From JBDKTH01 sp964558295 (lineage in GTDB: Bacteria; Planctomycetota; Planctomycetia; Pirellulales; Thermoguttaceae), in the NCBI GenBank assembly GCA_964558295.1, contig CAZLDQ010000001.1, positions 1 to 64,000 on the forward strand: a stretch of 64,000 nt of DNA, read 5' to 3'. The translations under genes were made by a program, and so were the position numbers. Shown here in pieces: positions 1-6,280 of the stretch. The notes under the pieces are model-generated. The model did no database searches. It had not been told where the DNA came from and saw nothing but the letters and a program-made list of their open reading frames with translations. Within the stretch, counting starts at the first letter, position 1, and each line of letters starts with the position of its first letter.

Positions 1-558
1 GGAGGAGGCCGTCACCTACCTTAGCCGCTGTGCCATTTGGGCTGAAACACTACATGTCCACCAACAAATGCCGTTTGCGTCCCTTCACTTTCTTGCCAGC
101 GTCGTAACCGCAACAGCCCCCTTTTTTCCCGTCGTTTTCACCGATTGGCTGTCGGTCATCGCTGTGCTTGGCTGCCGTTTTTTCCCGTGTTTCACGCGCA
201 CTCGTTTGCGCATCGCGTCGTGAATGCGTTCCCAGGTGCCGTCTTGGCGAAACATCTTGAAGTAGTAGTAAACCGTATCCTTTGGTGGATACTCCTTGGG
301 CAACATCCGCCACGCACCGCCCGTGCGTGCGACGTAAAACAGCGCGTTGAGTACCTTCCGCATATCCACTCTGCGCGGTCGTCCGCCGGGCTTGGTCGGG
401 GGAACCAAACGCGAAAGTGCTTGCCATTGTTCGTTCGTCATGTCTGTCGGGTACGTGGCGTCCATGCCGTAACCTCCGTGGAAATACCCCCCAGTTCCAA
501 GCGTCGCGCACAAATACCCGCTTTTTCCTAGTGTTGCAAGACCTTTCCAAACACGTTC
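1..558 (-). mobile_element. IS5-family insertion sequence, partial (left part outside the window)
   Basis: The element holds a minus-strand transposase of the IS5 family (IS427-like), and only its 5' part lies in the window. The upstream end is placed near 558 by inference. There the minus strand reads GAACGTGTTTGGAAAGG, which resembles an IS5-group terminal repeat, and the adjacent TTAG (559-562) fits the YTAR target that IS5-family elements duplicate. The other end and second target copy are outside the window, so the boundary cannot be confirmed. Confidence 0.55.
50..465 (-). pseudogene. IS5-family transposase, frameshifted and truncated
   Basis: The ATG at 465 has a GGAGG ribosome site 7 bases upstream. 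The product opens MDATYPTDMTNEQWQAL and continues with RTGGAWRMLP and an AMTDSQSVKTT stretch, typical of the DUF4096 N-terminal part and first DDE aspartate of IS5/IS427 transposases. The zero frame stops at 85. A -1 shift at the heptamer A_AAA_AAG (plus-strand 121-127) joins it to a frame encoding GGCCGYDAGKKVKGRKRHLL, which is the expected continuation. Programmed -1 frameshifting at such a site is known in this family, so this shift alone need not be damage. The second frame then stops at 50-52, just after HLLVDM, where relatives continue, so the copy is probably dead. Confidence 0.7.
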
Positions 559-619
559 TTAGGGGGATTCTGGTTAATATCGGAGAGGAATACCCACTTC
601 GCAGGTGGGGGTGGTGGGG

Positions 620-649
620 TTGACAACCGTACACTCGCCCTGGTGTACT
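620..649 (+). promoter_or_regulatory. Candidate sigma-70 promoter for the DUF2760/Hsp70 genes
   Basis: A perfect TTGACA (620-625) is followed after 18 bases by TGTACT (644-649, 4 of 6 matches to TATAAT). It lies about 70 bases upstream of the DUF2760 start and just outside the inferred IS end. Pattern match only. Confidence 0.35.
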
Positions 650-716
650 TTCTCCATTAGACTTCCATGTTGCGGATATCCCCACCGAATCCCCCCTGCT
701 AGCTTAAGGGAATCGC

Positions 717-1265
717 ATGCGCCGGATTTGGATTGCCATCAAAATTTTCTTTGTTGTGTTGTTCAATGGTGCGGTAGCGCGCAAAGTGGACGAGCTCCTC
801 CAGCGCCGCGGCCTTCCAGAGCCCGAGCCGCGGGAACCATTGCCGCGGCCGGAGCCACGCAAACCGGTCAAACCGGAACCGGTGCGGAACGATGCAATCA
901 CATTGCTCGCCACTCTTCAGAGGGAGGCGAGATTCATCGATTTTATTCAAGAGCCTCTAGCGGGGTATACCGACGCGCAAATCGGTGCGGTCGCCCGGGA
1001 TGTGCATCGGGATTGCGGGGCGGTACTCGAACGGCTCTTTGCCCTGAAGCCCGTATTAGAGCAGGAAGAGGGCTCGGAAGTTGAGGTGCCGGCGGGCTTT
1101 GATGCCAATCGCTTCCGGCTCACCGGGAACGTGACCGGCGAGCCACCATTCCATGGCCAACTGATGCATCATGGCTGGACGGCCACAAAGTGCGAGGTGC
1201 CTGCCTGGACTGGCTCGAAGGACTCCGCTTCGATTGTGGCACCGGTGGAAGTGGAATTGAAGTGA
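717..1265 (+). CDS. DUF2760 domain-containing protein
   Basis: This 182-residue protein has a hydrophobic N-terminus (about residues 4-20), a Pro/Glu/Arg-rich linker (about 32-58), and a conserved domain from about residue 60 with ATLQREARFIDFIQE and HGWTATKCEVP. That arrangement matches the DUF2760 family. Function is unknown, but the family commonly sits beside Hsp70-like genes, as here: the Hsp70 start is 21 bases downstream, so the two are probably cotranscribed. AAGGGA upstream of the ATG at 717 serves as ribosome site. A helper or membrane-tethering role for the Hsp70 proteins is inference. Confidence 0.8.
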   Translation: MRRIWIAIKIFFVVLFNGAVARKVDELLQRRGLPEPEPREPLPRPEPRKPVKPEPVRNDAITLLATLQREARFIDFIQEPLAGYTDAQIGAVARDVHRDCGAVLERLFALKPVLEQEEGSEVEVPAGFDANRFRLTGNVTGEPPFHGQLMHHGWTATKCEVPAWTGSKDSASIVAPVEVELK

Positions 1266-1285
1266 GTGTAAGAGAACCACGGAAG

Positions 1286-3079
1286 ATGGCAGCAAAATAC
1301 ATTATTGGTATGGACCTGGGCACGACGAACTGCGTGCTCGCCTATGCGGCCCTTGGCACGGAAGAGCCCCAAGTCGAGGTGCTTTCTCTTCCCCAACTGG
1401 TTGCCGCCGGCACGTTGGAATCGCGGACCTTGTTGCCGTCGTTCCTCTACTTGGCTCATCCCCAAGAGACGGCCGGCGGTGCATATGATGTGCCTTGGGC
1501 CGCCGAGCGAGCTTTTGCCGTCGGGGAAGTCGCGCGGCGTCAGGCCGCCGAGGTGCCCGACCGAACAATCGGCGCGGCCAAATCCTGGCTGGCCTACAGT
1601 CGCGTGGACCGTCGCCAGCCGATCCTTCCGTGGAACGCTCCCGCCGAGGTTCCCAAAATCTCGCCGGTGACGGCGTCGCAGCGTTACCTGGAGCACCTGA
1701 TTGCCGCTTGGGAGTCGGCCTTTCCCGATGCCCCAATTGCCGAGCAAATCGTGGTGCTCACCGTTCCCGCCTCCTTCGATGCCAGTGCACGGGAGTTGAC
1801 CCGCGAAGCGGCCCTGGCTGCTGGGCTCCCGTCGAACCTGGTACTCCTTGAAGAGCCTCAGGCTGCCGTCTATGCCTGGCTGGGCGCCACCGGTCCGCGG
1901 TGGCGCCGCATGCTCCAGGTAGGCAACAAGCTGCTTGTCTGCGACGTTGGCGGGGGCACGACCGATTTGACGCTCGTCGGCGTATCGGAAGAGCACGGCG
2001 AACTCGTGCTCGAACGAATCGCCGTCGGCAACCATCTCCTGGTCGGCGGCGACAACATGGACTTGGCGCTGGCTCATCAGGTGGCTGGCATGTTCGCCGA
2101 GCGGGGCGTGAAGCTCAACCCCTGGCAGTCGGTCTCGTTGTGGCACTCCTGCCGCGTAGCGAAAGAGGCTCTCCTTTCAGGCACCGGCCAGGAGACCTAT
2201 CCGATCTCGATCCTCGGACGTGGCAGCCGGTTGATTGGAGGGACGGTCTCGTTGGAAATCGATTGCCGCAGTGTCGGAGAATTGCTTGTCGAGGGCTTTT
2301 TCCCCTACTGCGCGATTACCGATCGGCCGGCAAAGCGGCGCGTTTCCGGGTTCCGCGAATTGGGACTGCCGTATGAGAACGACACAGCCATCACTCGCCA
2401 TTTGGGGGCCTTCCTTCAAGCGCAAGGGAGCGACGGCAAACCGGCTCAACCAAGCCACGTGCTGTTCAACGGCGGCGTGTTCAAGGCCGATCTCTTACGC
2501 AGTCGGCTCTTGGAGGTCCTCGCGCAGTGGTTCCCCGAAGCGGCTCCCCAGATCCTCCCGGGCACCCACGACCTCGACCATGCCGTGGCCCGGGGAGCAG
2601 CCTTCTACGGCTGGGCCAAGGAGCACGGCGGCATGCGGATTCGCGGCGGTACGGCCCGGGCCTATTACGTCGGCATTGAGACAGCGGGCCTGGCGATTCC
2701 CGGAGCCCCGCGTCCGTTGAACGCGTTGTGCGTTGTGCCGATCGGAATGGAAGAGGGCACGGAAACCGATGTTCCTTCCGAGGAGATCGGTTTGGTCGTC
2801 GGCGAACCGGCCACTTTCCGTTTCTTCAGTTCTCCAACCCGGAAGCAGGACAAGCCTGGCGACCTGCTGGACTCCTGGTCCGAAGACGAGATCGAAGAGA
2901 CCGATTCGCTGGAAGCGGAACTGGCAGCCGACGAAGCGATCGAGGAAGGCTATGTTCCCGTCCGTTTTCATCCCAAGGTTACCGAACTAGGGATGCTCGA
3001 ACTCTGGTGCTATAGCACGAAGAGCGACGGCCGTTGGAAGCTCGAATTCAGCGTGCGCGAGGATGCCGAGCAGACGTGA
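1286..3079 (+). CDS. Hsp70 family protein (shorter paralogue)
   Basis: This 597-residue protein carries the Hsp70/actin-fold ATPase signatures: phosphate-1 loop GMDLGTTN (from residue 8), phosphate-2 VCDVGGGTTDLTL (about 218) and adenosine-site VGGDNMDLALA (about 253), plus VLFNGGVFKADLL further on. It is not canonical DnaK. The ATPase half resembles the 6281 gene closely, and the C-terminus is a short region with an acidic stretch (about 530-560) rather than an obvious DnaK substrate domain and lid. The ATG at 1286 was chosen because translation from there begins directly with the ATPase fold. A protein-folding or remodelling role is inferred from family. Confidence 0.85.
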   Translation: MAAKYIIGMDLGTTNCVLAYAALGTEEPQVEVLSLPQLVAAGTLESRTLLPSFLYLAHPQETAGGAYDVPWAAERAFAVGEVARRQAAEVPDRTIGAAKSWLAYSRVDRRQPILPWNAPAEVPKISPVTASQRYLEHLIAAWESAFPDAPIAEQIVVLTVPASFDASARELTREAALAAGLPSNLVLLEEPQAAVYAWLGATGPRWRRMLQVGNKLLVCDVGGGTTDLTLVGVSEEHGELVLERIAVGNHLLVGGDNMDLALAHQVAGMFAERGVKLNPWQSVSLWHSCRVAKEALLSGTGQETYPISILGRGSRLIGGTVSLEIDCRSVGELLVEGFFPYCAITDRPAKRRVSGFRELGLPYENDTAITRHLGAFLQAQGSDGKPAQPSHVLFNGGVFKADLLRSRLLEVLAQWFPEAAPQILPGTHDLDHAVARGAAFYGWAKEHGGMRIRGGTARAYYVGIETAGLAIPGAPRPLNALCVVPIGMEEGTETDVPSEEIGLVVGEPATFRFFSSPTRKQDKPGDLLDSWSEDEIEETDSLEAELAADEAIEEGYVPVRFHPKVTELGMLELWCYSTKSDGRWKLEFSVREDAEQT

Positions 3080-3250
3080 TCCGTCCCGAGTGTTGGCAAC
3101 TCTCCATGCCCCCCTCTGGACCTGGTTGTCAGACCGAATTCCTGTGAGCAAAGCGACACTCCGCCGTTGGACTTCGGCTTGGAGGGCCCTCCTTCGCGCT
3201 TGTGGGCGGGTGAGAGTTACTCTCCGTCTCTATTGGGGGTGATCACAGGC

Positions 3251-3298
3251 GATTGCGGGCCAGAAAGGCAGACGTTCTCCAAACGCCTGCCGCAAATC
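3251..3298. terminator. Imperfect stem-loop between convergent genes
   Basis: GATTGCGG (3251-3258) pairs with CCGCAAATC (3290-3298) with one bulge, in the 229-base gap between the convergent Hsp70 and DUF5989 genes. It could terminate either transcript. There is no strong T-tract. Confidence 0.25.
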
Positions 3299-3308
3299 AG
3301 GGAGAACC

Positions 3309-3500
3309 TCAAAACATCGTGTAGAGAAACGGGGCCGCTCCCGTGCCACCCACTACGACGAGCAGGCTGACCAAGCCCAACACGAGGACAATCGGCAACA
3401 GCCACCATTTCTTGTTCTCCATCAAAAAGAGGGCAAACTGACTGGCCAGCGGGAGTTGCTTCTGTTGCGACGCTTTCTCGAACTCGTTGCCAAGACTCAT
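3309..3500 (-). CDS. DUF5989 family small membrane protein (SxtK-like)
   Basis: This 63-residue protein starts MSLGNEFEKASQQKQLPLA and has one transmembrane helix (about 30-56, WWLLPIVLVLGLVSLLVVVGG) close to a short C-terminal tail. Size, helix position and the location behind an SxtJ-like gene and a carbamoyltransferase match DUF5989/SxtK. In cyanobacterial saxitoxin clusters sxtK follows sxtI and sxtJ. Function is unknown; a small subunit of a membrane complex with the carbamoyltransferase is the natural guess. The ATG at 3500 was chosen over upstream in-frame codons because GAAAGG lies upstream and the family starts here. Confidence 0.75.
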   Translation of the reverse strand: MSLGNEFEKASQQKQLPLASQFALFLMENKKWWLLPIVLVLGLVSLLVVVGGTGAAPFLYTMF

Positions 3501-3584
3501 CGGATGAGGCCTTTCGATGGTGGGGATGGTTTCTGTGGACGGTGGAGAACACGCAGCCGTAGCGTTCCGTCGTTTCCATGACCT

Positions 3585-3606
3585 GGAACGCCACAGAGGG
3601 CGTTCC
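3585..3606. repeat. Perfect 8-bp inverted repeat inside the sxtJ-DUF5989 gap
   Basis: GGAACGCC (3585-3592), a 6-base loop, then GGCGTTCC (3599-3606), in the 140-base gap between the SxtJ-like and DUF5989 genes. It could be an intercistronic hairpin modulating the small downstream gene or a copy of a dispersed palindromic repeat. Only one copy was noticed here. Confidence 0.45.
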
Positions 3607-3640
3607 CTACAGGTTTTGTGTGTCAAAGCCGATTGGCAAC

Positions 3641-4051
3641 TTACCATTGCCGCAAGTAACTCACCGGCCCCGAGGGCTGTTTCTTCGGCTCCCAGTAGGT
3701 TGACGCCTGCCGATCAAAATGCCGTTGGAGCAGGTCACGACCGAGGAGCCGCAACACGATGCCGGTTGGCAGAATGACCATGAAGAAGACCGACAGCAGG
3801 ATCAACTCGCTGACCACCATTCCGATCGGAGCAGCCGCCACCGAGAGGGCAAGGAAGGCCGGTTTCAGGGCACGCGGTTGGGCCAGTCCCACAAGGGCCG
3901 TCACCACGCCGGCCCCGATTGCTGCACAAAAGGCGCCCGTGCCCACGCCGCTCCAAAACCACCCGGCCAACGGCAGTGCGATCATGGGCACGAAGCCGAA
4001 TTGCCGAAGCTGCTGGTCGCTGGGATTCCAGTTGATCTGAATCAGTCTCAT
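3641..4051 (-). CDS. SxtJ family membrane protein
   Basis: This 136-residue protein starts MRLIQINWNPSDQQLRQFG and then has three to four hydrophobic helices (about 18-35, 38-60, 65-85, 85-110), ending with a polar tail containing YWEPKKQ. Start, size and topology fit the SxtJ family, named from saxitoxin clusters and generally found next to O-carbamoyltransferases. It sits 32 bases after the carbamoyltransferase stop, so it is probably cotranscribed. Its biochemical role is not established. The ATG at 4051 is the family start; the open frame extends further upstream only inside the carbamoyltransferase gene. Confidence 0.8.
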   Translation of the reverse strand: MRLIQINWNPSDQQLRQFGFVPMIALPLAGWFWSGVGTGAFCAAIGAGVVTALVGLAQPRALKPAFLALSVAAAPIGMVVSELILLSVFFMVILPTGIVLRLLGRDLLQRHFDRQASTYWEPKKQPSGPVSYLRQW

Positions 4052-4083
4052 CGCATGTGCGTCCTTCCACTTGGTCCGGTTGT

Positions 4084-5925
4084 TCAGTCGAGGGCAAACT
4101 GGGACAGGTGCTGCTTGCGGGCGTGAACGGTCGCCCTTTTCCGTTGCGTCTCTTTGCGCAACACATAGCGTCCGAGCACTAGGACATCCATGTCGGTCAT
4201 TGCAAAGCACCGATAGGCGTCGGCCGGGGTGCATACGATCGGCTCGCTTCGGACATTGAAACTCGTGTTGATCAGCACGGGACAGCCGGTCTTCTCGTAG
4301 AATCGGGTCATCAGTTGGTGGAGAAGTGGATGCCGCCTGCGGTCAACCGTCTGCACGCGGGCTGAATTGTCGACGTGCGTTACGGCTGGGATCGTGGACC
4401 GAGGAAAACGCAGTCGCTCCATCCCGAACGCCGCTTGTTGTTCAGCGTTGATCGGTTTGCGCCGTGCCTCTCGGACCGGAGCAACGACGAGCATGTAGGG
4501 ACTCTCCTCGCCCGGGCGCATCTCGAACCACTGGTCAACGTATTCCTGAAGGACCATCGGCGCAAAGGGCCGAAAGGACTCGCGGAACTTGATCTTCTGG
4601 TTCATTACCGACTGCATCTTTTCGCTGCGGGCGTCACCCAAAATGCTTCGTGCGCCGAGCGCGCGGGGACCAAATTCCATACGTCCTTGGAACCAACCGA
4701 CCACCTTCTCTTCGGCGAGCAATGAAGCGACCATGTCGCAAAGTTGCTCCTCCGAATCGCAGATCGTGTAGCACGCCCGCTCCTGGCGGAGGGTGGCGAG
4801 GATCTGGTCGTCGGAAAAGGCCGGCCCGAGGAAGGAGCCCTGTTGCAGGTCGTGTCCTTTGGGTTCCCGAGGATTTTCCAGCAGTTGGTGCCAGATGAAC
4901 AGGGCCGTGCCAAGCGCCCCGCCGGCATCCCCTGCGGCAGGCTGTATCCAAAGGTTTTCAAACGGTCCCTCGCGGAGAATGCGGCCGTTGCCCACGCAGT
5001 TCAACGCCACGCCACCGGCCATCACCAGGTTCTTCATTCCCGTCTGCTTGTGCACATGTCGAACCGAACGGAGCATGATCTCCTCGGTCACGGCCTGGAC
5101 CGAGGCGGCCAAGTCCATTTCCCGCTGGGTAATCGGCGACTCGGGCGTTCGCGGCGGACCTCCGAGAAGCCGATCGAGCTTCTTGGAGGTCATCGTCAGC
5201 CCTTGGCAGTAGTTGAAATAGCTCATGTCGAGTCGGAAGGACCCGTCCTCTTTGAGGTCCATGAGGTTTTTCAGGATCAGGTCCTTGTAGATCGGTTGGC
5301 CGTAGGGGGCCAGGCCCATCACCTTGTACTCCCCACTGTTGACACGGAATCCGGTGAAGTAGGTGAAGGCCGAATAGAAGAGGCCGAGCGAATGGGGAAA
5401 GCGAATCTCATGGGTCAACTCGATCCGATTGCCCCGGCCAACGCCGAAACAGGTGGTCGACCACTCGCCAACGCCGTCGAGGGTCAAAATGGCCGCTTCA
5501 TCGAACGGAGAGGGGAAGAAGGCACTGGCTGCATGCGATTCGTGATGCTCGGTGAAGACATACGGCCCGGGGTATCGCGCGGCAAGCCCTCGACCGATCT
5601 CGCGAGGGAGGAAGAGCTTTTGTCGCAGCCACCGCGGCATCGCTTGGCGGAAAGAACGATATCCACGGGGCGCGAAGGCCAGGTAGGTTTCCAGGAGCCG
5701 TTCGAATTTTACCAGCGGCTTGTCGTAGAAGCCCACATAGTTGAGATCTTCCGGCCCAATCCCCGCTTCAGCCAGGCAGTAATCGATTGCCTGCTTTGGG
5801 AACTCGTGGTCATGCTTGACCCGTGTGAAGCGTTCCTCCTGGGCCGCCGCCACGATTCGTCCATCGACCACCAGGGCTGCGGCCGAATCGTGATAGAAGG
5901 CCGAGATGCCGAGAATGGCCGTCAT
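4084..5925 (-). CDS. Carbamoyltransferase (NodU/CmcH/SxtI-type)
   Basis: This 613-residue enzyme has an N-terminal Kae1/ASKHA-like domain (GISAFYHDSAAALVV; metal-binding HHESHAA at 127-133; LTLDGVGEWST) and a C-terminal carbamoyltransferase domain (MEFGPRALGARSIL at about residue 420). The family transfers a carbamoyl group from carbamoyl phosphate, through carbamoyl-AMP, to a hydroxyl acceptor. The acceptor cannot be told from sequence; no polyketide, aminoglycoside or Nod-factor gene is nearby, so a surface glycan or small metabolite is possible. It is first in a minus-strand trio with SxtJ and DUF5989 proteins. Its promoter should lie in the 355-base gap shared with the divergent Hsp70 gene. 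A weak GGTGGGA site precedes the ATG. Confidence 0.9.
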   Translation of the reverse strand: MTAILGISAFYHDSAAALVVDGRIVAAAQEERFTRVKHDHEFPKQAIDYCLAEAGIGPEDLNYVGFYDKPLVKFERLLETYLAFAPRGYRSFRQAMPRWLRQKLFLPREIGRGLAARYPGPYVFTEHHESHAASAFFPSPFDEAAILTLDGVGEWSTTCFGVGRGNRIELTHEIRFPHSLGLFYSAFTYFTGFRVNSGEYKVMGLAPYGQPIYKDLILKNLMDLKEDGSFRLDMSYFNYCQGLTMTSKKLDRLLGGPPRTPESPITQREMDLAASVQAVTEEIMLRSVRHVHKQTGMKNLVMAGGVALNCVGNGRILREGPFENLWIQPAAGDAGGALGTALFIWHQLLENPREPKGHDLQQGSFLGPAFSDDQILATLRQERACYTICDSEEQLCDMVASLLAEEKVVGWFQGRMEFGPRALGARSILGDARSEKMQSVMNQKIKFRESFRPFAPMVLQEYVDQWFEMRPGEESPYMLVVAPVREARRKPINAEQQAAFGMERLRFPRSTIPAVTHVDNSARVQTVDRRRHPLLHQLMTRFYEKTGCPVLINTSFNVRSEPIVCTPADAYRCFAMTDMDVLVLGRYVLRKETQRKRATVHARKQHLSQFALD

Positions 5926-6280
5926 TCGCGTCCCACCGATCCCTCGATGGCCTCATCCGCGTCGCAATCCTTCGCCGACTCCATGGAGACTTGGTTATAA
6001 CCGTTTCAGGGATTGCAGGGCAAGGGCACCCGACTTCGTCCCTTCCCAGCGAACATCACCCCCCCTTTTTGGCTTATTCTGCATCTTGCCCCGGATCGGT
6101 ATGTTTAATGGTTCCCCCGTTGTTGTTGCGATCAGAAGTCCTTGATCGATGCAAGGGGTGCATTCGATATCCCTGAGGACTTCTCGCGAGGGGGCTCATG
6201 CCATGGGTATGGAACGAAAAGCCTCGCTCCTCTGAGGGCGTGGCATCCCTGCAAGCTGAACTGACGAGTACATCATCTCC
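5926..6280. promoter_or_regulatory. Divergent intergenic region with a long hairpin (6135-6183)
   Basis: This 355-base gap separates the divergent carbamoyltransferase and long Hsp70 genes and must hold both control regions. GAAGTCCT (6135-6142) pairs perfectly with AGGACTTC (6176-6183). Inside, ATCGATGCA and TGCATTCGAT form a second, one-bulge stem around AGGGG. The hairpin ends 97 bases before the Hsp70 GTG. It could be a leader RNA structure or protein-binding site. No CIRCE-type heat-shock operator and no convincing -35/-10 pair was seen. Confidence 0.4.

Noticed and set aside
1169..2146. 325-codon minus-strand frame
   Set aside because: Antisense to the shorter Hsp70 gene, with no recognisable protein features.
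4744..6000. 418-codon plus-strand open frame
   Set aside because: Lies antisense to the well-supported carbamoyltransferase; no domain and no ribosome site.
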